Shown one piece after another: positions 17,360 to 26,003 of a stretch of 64,000 nt of DNA. The position numbers and the translations under genes are program-made. The stretch is from contig NZ_CP045928.1 of NCBI RefSeq assembly GCF_009664855.1, positions 1,201,049 through 1,265,048 on the forward strand. Direction: 5' to 3'. This stretch comes from Flavobacterium sp. SLB02 (lineage in GTDB: Bacteria; Bacteroidota; Bacteroidia; Flavobacteriales; Flavobacteriaceae). The notes under the pieces are model-generated. The model worked only from the letters and a program-made list of their open reading frames with translations. It was not told the origin of the DNA and ran no database searches. Position 1 is the first letter of the stretch; every line of letters starts with the position of its first letter.

Positions 17360-17869
17360 ATGATAAGTTCTGAAAATCCAGCCCTAACCACTAATGAATC
17401 AGAAGAAAAGGAGCCGGTAAAGATTATATTGGCCGAAGATGATAAAGACGACCAGGAATTATTCATCGATGCCCTGGATGCGGCTGATCTTCCCTCTGAG
17501 GTAACTACCGTTGAGAACGGGCAGCAGCTCTTGGATACCTTAAAAGATAAGTCCCAGCCCGATCCGGATATTATTTTTATCGATATCAATATGCCCGTTA
17601 AAGGAGGCAGACAGGCGCTCGCTGAAATAAAGGGCGATAAAGAGCTTAGGGACATTCCCACCGTTATGCTCTCCACCTGGGACCATCCTTCGGATATTGA
17701 AGATACCTTTGATAAGGGGGCGGACCTCTATGTCCAGAAGCCAAATTCTTTTGCCGGCTTTGTGCTGGTACTAAAGAAAGTCTTTCTTCTGCACTGGGCC
17801 AAAGCTTTATTGAGACCAGTTATAAGTTTATTTTTTGTTTCGGAAAAGAATATATCTCACAAGGATTAA
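17360..17869 (+). CDS. Single-domain response regulator (CheY/Rcp1-like)
   Basis: 169 residues, receiver domain only, about residues 20-140. Acidic pocket AEDDKDDQEL, phospho-acceptor Asp in IIFIDINMPVKGG, Thr in VMLSTWDHP and Lys in LYVQKPNSF are all present. The insertion-rich form with the KELRDIPTVMLSTWDH segment is typical of Rcp1-like regulators that pair with PAS/phytochrome-type kinases. No kinase is adjacent, so it is an orphan; the neighbouring sequence is remnant material. Confidence 0.88.
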   Translation: MISSENPALTTNESEEKEPVKIILAEDDKDDQELFIDALDAADLPSEVTTVENGQQLLDTLKDKSQPDPDIIFIDINMPVKGGRQALAEIKGDKELRDIPTVMLSTWDHPSDIEDTFDKGADLYVQKPNSFAGFVLVLKKVFLLHWAKALLRPVISLFFVSEKNISHKD

Positions 17870-18037
17870 ATAATCCGCTTTTCTCTCTGCATATTTTAAT
17901 TGGACAAACTTTATCCTTGCAGCAGGTATAATTGATGGGTAGTTTGAGTGGGTATCTAATGCTATAGATCCGCGATGGAGTAATTGTAAAGAAGTATTTA
18001 CAGAATTCAATACCGCTGTTTCATTTTCCAGTGTCAT
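17828..18037 (-). CDS. Possible small ORF, function unknown
   Basis: 69 residues. Its ATG overlaps the stop of the fragment upstream on the same strand (ATGA), suggesting former translational coupling. It also overlaps the end of the response regulator by 42 bp on the opposite strand, which lowers confidence. No family recognised. Confidence 0.25.
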   Translation of the reverse strand: MTLENETAVLNSVNTSLQLLHRGSIALDTHSNYPSIIPAARIKFVQLKYAERKADYLILVRYILFRNKK

Positions 18038-18296
18038 CCGTTTATTTTTTCCTTATGATACTGCTTTAGCCATTTTTCCATTTTCTGCAGTAATTTAATT
18101 TCATTCAGGTCCCCTGTTGGATTGGTAAGTCCTGTAATGGTCCTTTCATAGTTGAATTTTCTATCTTCAAAGCAGCAGGTGAATTTTGGGATTTTTTGTA
18201 TTTGGGAGATTTGGCAAATCCAAATAATGCGCTTAATTTAGTCCCATGATCGCCAAGCCGTAAACCTTTAACGGATATTTTTAAGACACAAATCAT
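18034..18296 (-). pseudogene. Frameshifted gene fragment, family unknown
   Basis: The minus strand encodes KISVKGLRLGDHGTKLSA then, after a shift around an A-run near 18195, CCFEDRKFNYERTITGL and LLQKMEKWLKQYHKEK before a TGA at 18034. Both parts have coding character and join smoothly, so a broken gene is more likely than two shadows. I do not recognise the family. Confidence 0.35.
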
Positions 18297-18316
18297 AATA
18301 TTGACACATAAACAAT

Positions 18317-19342
18317 ATGTCCAACCAATTTATATTTTTTTTTAGCGCTTTAGGAGCTTTTAATGGTTTACTACTTTCAGGTTATTTTGCCTACAATGCT
18401 AAAAAGAAAAAATTTTCAAATTATTTCTTATCATTTCTGTTTTTGGTATTAAGTATTCGGGTTATAAAATCTGTATTTTTCTATTTTAATGCTCATCTGT
18501 CAAATATTTTTATTCAGATTGGACTTTCAGCCTGCATAGTTATTGGTCCATTTCTTTATTTATTTCTAAAATCAAATTTAGATAATAAAAAATCAAATTG
18601 GCTTATTCATATTTTACCTTACATAACAATTATTAGTATAGGAGGTATTTTGTATCCTTATGTTGATCATCGTGCTGCTTGGAGTAAATGGATTGTAAAA
18701 GCTATTTATTGGCAATGGTTCATTTATATTGTTTTATCTTTTAAATATATCCTACCAATACTAAAAAAAATAAAAACTAAAGAAAGTCTAAAAAAAATAG
18801 ATCTTTGGCATCTTAGTATTTATTTAGGAACATTTCTTATTTGGTTGGCATACAATATAGCAGCATATACCTCTTATATTGTTGGGGCTTTATCATTCAC
18901 ATTTATTTTGTACTTAATAGCTTTGCTTTTGATTTTTAGAAGCAGCAAAGAATCTACTTTTTTTCAGGAAAAAGAGAAATACAAAAACAAAGAAATTGAC
19001 ATGGATACATTGAATCTGATTGGTCATAATCTTTCTATTATTGTCAATAAAGAGTTATACTTAAAACCTAATTTCACTCTTGACCAAGCGGCAAAAGAAC
19101 TCAATGTAACAAAACATCTATTATCTCAATATCTCAATGTGATACTTGGCAAATCCTTCACCAATCTCATAAATGAGTATAGGATTGAAAAAGCAAAAAA
19201 GTTATTGGAAACTGAAAACAACCTTACTGTGGAAGGTATTGGATATGAAAGTGGTTTTAATTCAAAATCAACTTTTTTTACCACATTTAAAAAAATCACA
19301 GGAAAAACCCCAACCGAATACCAAAAAATGCCTGTAAAATGA
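18317..19342 (+). CDS. Membrane-bound AraC-family regulator
   Basis: 341 residues. The first ~210 residues hold about seven hydrophobic segments (FIFFFSALGAFNGLLLSGYF onwards), as in Bacteroidota regulators that sense at the membrane. The C-terminal ~100 residues form an AraC DNA-binding domain with two HTHs (FTLDQAAKELNVTKHLLSQYLN and VEGIGYESGFNSKSTFFTTF). It precedes the DJ-1/hydrolase fusion by 101 bp on the same strand and is the likely regulator of that cluster. A weak hairpin (GAGTTCG/CGAACTC, 19341-19366) follows its stop. Confidence 0.9.
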   Translation: MSNQFIFFFSALGAFNGLLLSGYFAYNAKKKKFSNYFLSFLFLVLSIRVIKSVFFYFNAHLSNIFIQIGLSACIVIGPFLYLFLKSNLDNKKSNWLIHILPYITIISIGGILYPYVDHRAAWSKWIVKAIYWQWFIYIVLSFKYILPILKKIKTKESLKKIDLWHLSIYLGTFLIWLAYNIAAYTSYIVGALSFTFILYLIALLLIFRSSKESTFFQEKEKYKNKEIDMDTLNLIGHNLSIIVNKELYLKPNFTLDQAAKELNVTKHLLSQYLNVILGKSFTNLINEYRIEKAKKLLETENNLTVEGIGYESGFNSKSTFFTTFKKITGKTPTEYQKMPVK

Positions 19343-19443
19343 GTTCGTTTTTATAACATCGAACTCCTATATTACAAACCAAAACCTCTAAGCTATTTCT
19401 TCGTCACATATTTGCATGTATTTAAAAATTAAAAAACGCAAAT

Positions 19444-21843
19444 ATGTACAAAGTAATATCAAAGTTCAGGTTACCGCTTTTAATAAGCACTTGTTTATGC
19501 TTATTCTCTACTATTGTTTTTTCGCAAAACAAAATCCTATTTGTAGTTTCAAATCAGGACTACTATGGAACTTCACAGATTAGAACTGCTAATCACTTTG
19601 GGGAGATTGTTGTGCCCTACGACGTATTTTCAAAATCGGGATTTACTGTAGATTTTGTAAGTCCAAAAGGCGGAGCTGTTCCAATTGGCTATATTAATGC
19701 TTCGGATAGTATTCATAAAAAATTCCTATACAATAATTTTTTTATGAATAAACTCAAAACTACCATGAAGCCTACCGAAGTTGTTGCTGAAAATTATAGT
19801 GCGATTTTTTATGGCGGCGGGGGAGCAGCTATGTATGGCGTAGCAGAAAACGTTGTTATTCAAAACCTTGCAAGACAGATTTTTGTAAATAACGGGGTGG
19901 TTTCGGCTATTTGCCACGGTACGGCAGGCTTAGCGTATTTGAAAGACGATGCAGGTAAATCACTCTACAAAGACAAAAAAATAACCGGTTTTGCAGATAA
20001 ATTTGAAGACAAACAAGAGGAATATTACAAAACATTTCCTTTTTCCATTAACGAGGCTATTAAAAAGAATGAAGGCAACTTTGTGCATTCTGATAAATTA
20101 GGAGAAGGTTTTTATGTGGTAGATGGCCGGTTTGTAACAGGGCAAGACCCTAGTGCTGCCTCAAAGATGGCTTTCGAAATAATCACTCTTATAGAAAAAA
20201 ACAACCCCGTTGTAAAACAACAATCCATTAGAGATTTGGATAAAGTATTCTCTGAGTGGGATAATGCTAAAACTAAACCGGGCGTAGCGGCAGGTCTTCT
20301 AAAAGACGGTCAAATTGTCTATGTAAAAGGTTTTGGTAGTGCAAATATTACCAACGAAATTCCCATCAATGCAGATACCAAATTTCAAATAGGGGCTATG
20401 GCTAAGCAATTTACGGCCTTTTCTATTTTATTGCTAGAAGAACAAGGGAAACTGTCTTTGTCTGATGATGTGCGCAAATATATTCCACAACTTCCTGATT
20501 TTGGTTCTAAAATTACCATAAAACATTTACTAAGTCAATCCAGTGGTTTGCACGACTTTTTGGCTCTAAAAGAAATTGCAGGTTGGCAAGAAAAAGATGT
20601 TTTTACACAAAAAGACGCTTTGGATTTAATTTTTCGACAAAAAGAATTGGATTATGAGCCAGGAACAAAATTTTCGCAGACTTCATCAGGGCTTATTTTA
20701 TTAGCTGAAGTAGTCAAACAAGTTACAGGTCAGACACTTGCTGAATTTTCCAAGGAATTTATTTTTCAACCTTTGGGCATGACCAATACCTTGTTTTGCG
20801 ATGATAATGAAATGATAATACCTAATGTCGCTATTTCGTATCAAGTATCTAAGAACGGATTCAAGAACAATCTGATCAATTATTCTATTTTCGGGACTAC
20901 TAATCTTTATACTTCGGCGGCAGATTTGAGCCGTTGGTATCTCAATTTTGAGAAACCCAAAGTAGGCAGTAAAAAATTGATAGAAAAACTGGGTTCTGCG
21001 GTTACTTTAAATGATGGTAAAACTACTTTTAATCCAACCTCAGGAAGACTTTTGTATGGGCAACAGTACGTACATGCAAAACGTGGCGTTCCAAAAATCT
21101 GGACGTATGGTTTAGAAGGCGGTTATGCAAGCAATATTTTCATATTCCCCAATCAAAATGTTACTTCGTTTGTGCTTGGAAATAACAACAGATATAACGG
21201 TAGTCTTGCTATGGACATGGCTATTGAAGTACTTGGAAATGTTTTTCCAAAACCAGCAAGTATTGACTATAGTAAGCTTAAAAGTATAAAAATGACACCC
21301 CAACAATTAGGAGCGTACAATGGCTTTTATTGGGATAATGAAAGAATGTCAGTGCGTAGGGTTTTTGTAAAAAATGACACTTTACGCTATCAGGTGTTGG
21401 GCAGTACGACTGAAAGTTTATTAATACCTATTACAGAGAAAAAATTTCAAATGGTGGTTGATGGAGACACTGTCATTATGGTAGAATTTCGTAAGGAAGG
21501 TGACCATTTTAAAATGATTTATACTTCTGGTGAAAGCGACGAGTATGCCTATGAATACTACACCCCAAAAGCCTATTCTACAACAGATTTAAATGAGTTT
21601 TCAGGTACCTATTATTGCAAAGCCTTAGGAGCAAGCTATACATTGGCTCAAAGCGAAAAAGGTTTAATGACAAGTAATAAGAGTCAACCCATCATCAATT
21701 TTACTCCCATTGAGTCAGATTTGTTTCTGAGTAGCGCCAGAAATTTGGGTAGCATTCGGTTTGTTCGCGATAAGCAACAAAAAATCACAGGATTTTATAT
21801 AAACTCTGATAGGATTAAGAATTTACTTTTCGAAAAAATCTAA
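19444..21843 (+). CDS. Secreted DJ-1/PfpI - beta-lactamase-like fusion with degenerate hydrolase motifs
   Basis: 799 residues. Signal peptide to about residue 28 (IVFSQ). Residues ~30-265 form a DJ-1/PfpI class I amidotransferase-like domain with the nucleophile elbow SAICHGTAG (Cys 157, His 158). Residues ~270-600 match the serine beta-lactamase/class C penicillin-binding fold (GVAAGLLKDGQIVYVKGFG, DDVRKYIPQLP, LLSQSSGLHDF) but the SxxK Ser is Ala 318 (AMAK), the YxN site is Q412-T-S and the HxG site is L557-E-G. The C-terminal ~200 residues are a beta domain common to such hydrolases. So the DJ-1 half may be active (deglycase/chaperone-like) while the hydrolase half is a probable binding pseudo-enzyme. 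Co-directional with the two genes below. Confidence 0.85.
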   Translation: MYKVISKFRLPLLISTCLCLFSTIVFSQNKILFVVSNQDYYGTSQIRTANHFGEIVVPYDVFSKSGFTVDFVSPKGGAVPIGYINASDSIHKKFLYNNFFMNKLKTTMKPTEVVAENYSAIFYGGGGAAMYGVAENVVIQNLARQIFVNNGVVSAICHGTAGLAYLKDDAGKSLYKDKKITGFADKFEDKQEEYYKTFPFSINEAIKKNEGNFVHSDKLGEGFYVVDGRFVTGQDPSAASKMAFEIITLIEKNNPVVKQQSIRDLDKVFSEWDNAKTKPGVAAGLLKDGQIVYVKGFGSANITNEIPINADTKFQIGAMAKQFTAFSILLLEEQGKLSLSDDVRKYIPQLPDFGSKITIKHLLSQSSGLHDFLALKEIAGWQEKDVFTQKDALDLIFRQKELDYEPGTKFSQTSSGLILLAEVVKQVTGQTLAEFSKEFIFQPLGMTNTLFCDDNEMIIPNVAISYQVSKNGFKNNLINYSIFGTTNLYTSAADLSRWYLNFEKPKVGSKKLIEKLGSAVTLNDGKTTFNPTSGRLLYGQQYVHAKRGVPKIWTYGLEGGYASNIFIFPNQNVTSFVLGNNNRYNGSLAMDMAIEVLGNVFPKPASIDYSKLKSIKMTPQQLGAYNGFYWDNERMSVRRVFVKNDTLRYQVLGSTTESLLIPITEKKFQMVVDGDTVIMVEFRKEGDHFKMIYTSGESDEYAYEYYTPKAYSTTDLNEFSGTYYCKALGASYTLAQSEKGLMTSNKSQPIINFTPIESDLFLSSARNLGSIRFVRDKQQKITGFYINSDRIKNLLFEKI

Positions 21844-21867
21844 AAATAATTGTAACAATTTAAAGCT

Positions 21868-22320
21868 ATGAAATTCTCTAAAATTGTATTGATACTATTA
21901 ACGATGATTTTCCAAAGTACTGGCTTTGCACAATCAGCAAATAATAAATCTGAAAAACGACAGATTGAAGAAATTTTGATGCACTACATTGAAGGGACTG
22001 CAAATGCAGAACCTGAAAGGCTGCAAAAAGCTTTTCATCCCGATTTCAACCTTTATTCTGTTGCAAAAGATAGTCTGAGAATTTGGAAAGGGCAGGAGTA
22101 TATCGGAAACTTCAAAGATGGCAAAAAATCAAACCGTATTGGACGTATCCTCTTTATTGATATTGAAAATGACGCGGCTATTGCAAAAGTAGAGATTCTC
22201 CTGCCAGAAAAACAGCGTAATTATACCGACTATTTTTTATTATTAAAATATGAAGACCAATGGAAAATTATTCACAAAAGTTTCTCTTGGAAAGTTTTAA
22301 ATCCAACAGACAAAAAGTAA
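21868..22320 (+). CDS. Secreted NTF2-like (SnoaL/lumazine-binding type) protein
   Basis: 150 residues. Signal peptide ending GFAQ at about 22. The mature part matches the NTF2-like cone fold used by DUF4440/putative lumazine-binding proteins: IEEILMHYIEGTANAEPERL, FHPDFNLY, AIAKVEILLPE and DYFLLLKYEDQWKIIHKSF. Starts 24 bp after the fusion gene, so likely same operon. Enzymatic activity cannot be assigned. Confidence 0.85.
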   Translation: MKFSKIVLILLTMIFQSTGFAQSANNKSEKRQIEEILMHYIEGTANAEPERLQKAFHPDFNLYSVAKDSLRIWKGQEYIGNFKDGKKSNRIGRILFIDIENDAAIAKVEILLPEKQRNYTDYFLLLKYEDQWKIIHKSFSWKVLNPTDKK

Positions 22321-22337
22321 AAACAAAATAGACAAAA

Positions 22338-23207
22338 ATGAATAGACATATTATAAGTTTGACATTACGATTGGTATTAGGATTGAATTTTTTATTTGCT
22401 TCTCTTGTACACCTGAATTTGTGGGAATTTTATGTAGAAGAATCATCAAAAATAACCTCATGGATTACAAATAATTTCGTTTTAGGAAATTGTATTGCTC
22501 TTGGACTTTTGGTATCCTCTTTTTTCCTGTTGTTAGGTTACAAAACAATTTGGGCAACAATTGCTTCAATTGCATTTTTATTAATAAATCATATTGCTTT
22601 ATTATTTGCTAAACCTGCAAACCAAGCATTCAGCGGGCCATTTTATAATTCATTTCATCATTCTGTTCCATTTATTGGTTTTGCGATTGTCCTTTTATAT
22701 GCTTTATCGACAAAAAAAGACTTTTCGATAGACAAATTCTTAAAAAATAAGAATGAATTGAGTTCGAAGACAAAAGATGAAATAGTATTTTTCATTGCAC
22801 GAATTTTCATTGGAGTACTATTTTTTGCACAAGGATTGGAATTACTGACAGGAAAAGCAACTTTAATGAGCTTTGCTGAAAATGTATATGTAAAATCGTA
22901 TGATACAACATTTATACCAACGTCTTTATTGTGGTTTATGGGACTTTCTAATCCGTGGATTTTGTGCATCTGTGGGGCTTTGCTAACACTTGGCCTAAAA
23001 ACAAAGTGGACTGCCTATTTGTTGTCGTTTTTTATGGTAAGTATTGTATTTGGACATTTATTGGACGATCCTTTTGAAACTTCGGGTTCCATTAGTATGT
23101 ACGGATTTAATAATTTAGCCTTTGTTCTACTAGTAATGTGGTTAGAAAACGGACAGAACAAATATAGTATTGACCAATTTTTACATAAAAAATCACCAAC
23201 AACCTAA
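22338..23207 (+). CDS. DoxX-like integral membrane protein
   Basis: 289 residues with about eight hydrophobic segments in two similar halves (LRLVLGLNFLFASLVHL near residue 10 and IARIFIGVLFFAQGLELLTG near 153), the usual DoxX/DoxD-type four-helix unit twice. DoxX-like proteins sit in the cytoplasmic membrane and are linked to oxidative stress or quinone metabolism. Starts 17 bp after the NTF2-like gene; ends the operon, followed by a strong terminator. Confidence 0.75.
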   Translation: MNRHIISLTLRLVLGLNFLFASLVHLNLWEFYVEESSKITSWITNNFVLGNCIALGLLVSSFFLLLGYKTIWATIASIAFLLINHIALLFAKPANQAFSGPFYNSFHHSVPFIGFAIVLLYALSTKKDFSIDKFLKNKNELSSKTKDEIVFFIARIFIGVLFFAQGLELLTGKATLMSFAENVYVKSYDTTFIPTSLLWFMGLSNPWILCICGALLTLGLKTKWTAYLLSFFMVSIVFGHLLDDPFETSGSISMYGFNNLAFVLLVMWLENGQNKYSIDQFLHKKSPTT

Positions 23208-23449
23208 GGCACTTTTACAAGACTATGAATTGGCATGGCTTGTGTTTTGTAAATCCTCTTGCTTTTTTGTGCTATATTTTTTATAAAAAAAAGTGGATTA
23301 TAAAAAGTAATTGGCCGATTCAATAGAGTGTAAGGCTTTTATTATTTTAGGGGAAATATATAGATGTAGAAATATCTGCGTAAGTAGTAAAGAAGAATTT
23401 AGCAGACTATTATAGTTTTAATTCTATCTACTTATTCAAGTTAATTTAT

Positions 23450-23484
23450 AACCTCTAAAATCAAGTGATTTTAGAGGTTTTTTT
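23450..23484. terminator. Rho-independent terminator
   Basis: AACCTCTAAAATCA (23450-23463) and TGATTTTAGAGGTT (23466-23479) form a perfect 14-bp stem followed by T6. Ends the 18.3-23.2 kb cluster. The stretch 23208-23449 shows no gene. Confidence 0.85.
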
Positions 23485-23694
23485 ATTTCGTTTGTTTTCT
23501 GTCACAAAGTAAACGAGGTTATCTGTTTTTTTATCTATACACAAATAACAAAACATTTTTTATTGTAGCAGAAGCAAGGCATTCCCCGCTTCTGCGTTTC
23601 AGTAATGTTCATATCTTGGTTAAGAATAATATTTCGCATAGCAAGCAGGCAAATCTTATTTGGCTCTTCTTTTTTTATAATAGTTATGAAGTTG

Positions 23695-23926
23695 GGTTCT
23701 GTCGCATCTGGGAATAACTTTATCTTTATAATTTTAAACCCATCTAAAAATGAATACCAAAGATCATTGTTGTTCAAAGTCTGTTATTCTGCAGGCAGTA
23801 TATTTTAAGCTTAGACTTACTTTAAGTTATCGGGATGTTGGATAAATAATGAAGATAAGGGCTGCGATTGTGATCATTCCATTATCCAACGCTGGGTTTA
23901 AAAGTTAAATCTTTCCTTGAAGCTAT
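23695..23926 (+). mobile_element. IS6 left-end remnant fused to interspersed repeat
   Basis: Begins with the IS6 terminal repeat GGTTCTGTCGCATCT and the transposase start (MNTKDHCCSKSVILQAVYF...LSYRDVG then TAA). The match stops near 23920 at CTTGAAGC, exactly where the copy at 41575 also leaves the IS6 sequence. Dead copy. Confidence 0.8.
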
Positions 23927-24290
23927 TTTTAGCAGCTCTTCACGCTATTCGTTCCAATCTTTTGTGTCGAACCCCGGCACAAAAGGATTTCACTGCACAC
24001 GAGCGGAGCGAACTGGCGAAGCAATCGGGGCTAGGGCTACTTAGGAGCCCGGCTCTTTAGACTAATAAAAAATAAGCAAGGTTATAAAAAAATAGCGCCA
24101 ATTATCTTCAATTGGCGCCATTTGGCTTGTTTGTGACCTCGACAGGACAAATTTCTATAAAATTTATGGAAGATTTGAAGAAATTGGCTTACTACTGGTA
24201 GTGTCTTGCTTTCACTGGCGTAAAGAATTTGGTTTGGATGTCCTGTTGAGGGTTGATGGAAAATGCAATAAAAAAAAATTAACCTATTTA
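23927..24290 (+). repeat. Interspersed repeat, copy A
   Basis: Two modules. The first is G+C-rich (AGCAGCTCTTC, CGGCACAAAAGGATTTCACT, GAGCGGAGCGAACTGGCGAA, CCCGGCTC). The second starts at a strong hairpin near 24098 (GCGCCAATTA/TCAATTGGCGC) and runs through GGACAAATTTCTATAAAATT to GGATGTCCTGTTG. Copies at 26949, 30238 and 41804. Confidence 0.8.
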
Positions 24291-24355
24291 TTCTATAGAT
24301 GTAATCTTCAAAAATAAAAGTATTGAAAGATCTTTTGTGGGTAAAATATTACCTA

Positions 24356-25243
24356 CTAGTTAATTTCAAGTTTATAGCCTTTGCTGCGTACAACAACAAT
24401 GTTGATATTTGGATCAGATTCAAGTTTTTTCCTAAGCTTAGATATAAACATATCTAAACTACGCCCTACAATTACACCATCATCTTCCCATATCTCTTTT
24501 TGTAATCGGTTTCTTTCTACTGTTTTGTTTGGAGAGGAAGCGAAAACAAGCAATACTCGTGTTTCTGTTGCGGTCAGGTCTATTGTATTTCCATTTATAA
24601 TGAGCTTTCGACTATTTGCATCGAAGAGCACTGATCCTAAAGAATAAGTACCAGTGTTTTGATTATCAGGTATTTCTTTTCGTGACTTAAAAGATTTTAT
24701 AAAAATTAAACCGACGAATGCTAAAATTGACAGACTTCCCAGAAGATATTTGCTGTCTGCTGTAATTATTTCTGTTGGTTTGAATTTAATGTTAATCATG
24801 TAGCAGGCTTTAGGCTGTCTTCTTCCTATGCAGGCTACAATATCATCTTTTTCATTTTTGGATATAACATATCCATAAGCAACACTGGAGTTACTACAAT
24901 TCAGAACCTTAACGATAAAATAACTTGCCAACGGGTCTTTGACTAATAAAGCACTTGTAATATTTACCAATGAATCGGGTTGAAAGCTAAAATCATTCTC
25001 AAACCTAATTTGATATTCATTTTCTGAAATTTTTTTCACAGGCAATACTCTTGATGTACTGTCGCCTGATTGTAAAAGCAATTCATGTCCGATTTTTCGA
25101 AGTAAAATTTCTCTTCTAGCAAAGTCAAAGCCGTCACTATCTTGCGCAGGAAAGGCTGCGTAGATTATAGCAGAAAACAAGATAAATGTCAATAGAAATA
25201 GATATTTACTTTTTCCGGAGATCAGATTTCGACTAAGAAGCAT
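24356..25243 (-). CDS. Membrane-anchored winged-helix regulator
   Basis: 295 residues. N-terminal membrane segment about 13-30 (YLFLLTFILFSAIIYAAF), a periplasmic domain about 35-165, a second membrane segment about 168-185 (YLLGSLSILAFVGLIFI) and a cytoplasmic OmpR/ToxR-type winged helix about 200-290 (LTATETRVLLVFASSPNKTV, VIVGRSLDMFISKLRKKL, IVVVRSKGYKL). There is no receiver domain, so it is a one-component ToxR-like membrane regulator. It is divergent from the exported protein at 25380 and probably controls it. Confidence 0.88.
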   Translation of the reverse strand: MLLSRNLISGKSKYLFLLTFILFSAIIYAAFPAQDSDGFDFARREILLRKIGHELLLQSGDSTSRVLPVKKISENEYQIRFENDFSFQPDSLVNITSALLVKDPLASYFIVKVLNCSNSSVAYGYVISKNEKDDIVACIGRRQPKACYMINIKFKPTEIITADSKYLLGSLSILAFVGLIFIKSFKSRKEIPDNQNTGTYSLGSVLFDANSRKLIINGNTIDLTATETRVLLVFASSPNKTVERNRLQKEIWEDDGVIVGRSLDMFISKLRKKLESDPNINIVVVRSKGYKLEIN

Positions 25244-25379
25244 ATTGTCAATAATTTATTTACAAAGTTTACATTTTTATTTACAATTTTTATCTCTCAA
25301 GCCGAAATATATCAAAGTAATTTTGTTACAAACTCTAAAAAGAAGGTAAACTATGTTATTAATTAAAGCTGTAAAAAGT

Positions 25380-25928
25380 ATGAAAAAAATCATTTATGTG
25401 CTAGTCTTATTCTTGGTTGTAGTAAGTGGGTTGGTATTTGCTAATCATGAAATTAAAAATGAAATTTCTAAAAAGTCAGTAGTCAAAAAACTTTCTAATA
25501 CTGAAAAGAAAGATGTACTGAAGAAATGGGAGGCTACCCCTGATGGCATAATTTTTAAAAAATGGGAAGCATCTCCCGCAGGTAAAAAAGTGTATGCTAG
25601 TGAAGCTAAAATAAGAAAACCTATTAAAGATTATGTCAATATGAAGGGAGTTGTAACCTCTCTTTCTCTTGCGTCAGGGTCAAGATTAGGTTTTGGAATT
25701 ATGGTAAAGATTAATAGTGATGATTATATACTTAGTTTTGGATTGGAAAAGTCTGGTAGCAATGAATTTCAGAAGTTAAAAAGCTTGAAAGTTAACGACA
25801 CAATAATTATAAAAAGCCATAGTGTATCCCACGCGCCCAAGTATTTATATCCAATTATATCTGGCGACTATGTAGAACGTGATAGTAAGATAATTTATAA
25901 ACGTGCACCTCGCAAAGGGGGTTGCTGA
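25380..25928 (+). CDS. Exported protein with OB-like domain, function unknown
   Basis: 182 residues from ATG at 25380 (an in-frame ATG at 25353 adds nine residues ahead of a good signal peptide). Signal peptide MKKIIYVLVLFLVVVSG. Two similar motifs KKWEATPDGIIFKKWEASPAGKK form a short tandem repeat at about 50-73. The C-terminal half (YVNMKGVVTSLSLASG, DTIIIKSHSVSH) is beta-rich, OB-fold-like. It ends in Arg-Lys-Gly-Gly-Cys. A box TAATTTTG lies at 25318-25325. No family recognised. Confidence 0.7.
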   Translation: MKKIIYVLVLFLVVVSGLVFANHEIKNEISKKSVVKKLSNTEKKDVLKKWEATPDGIIFKKWEASPAGKKVYASEAKIRKPIKDYVNMKGVVTSLSLASGSRLGFGIMVKINSDDYILSFGLEKSGSNEFQKLKSLKVNDTIIIKSHSVSHAPKYLYPIISGDYVERDSKIIYKRAPRKGGC

Positions 25929-26003
25929 GTAAATAATTGCAAACCTTTGTTAGGTTATATACATGAGCTGGCAGTAATTTTATAAACATTAACTAATATT
26001 TAA

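Noticed and set aside
23535..23777. Minus-strand ORF ending CYNKKCFVICV
   Set aside because: It runs into the IS6 left end and is flanked by a hairpin (GCAGAAGC/GCTTCTGC); coding use is uncertain and no homologue was recognised.
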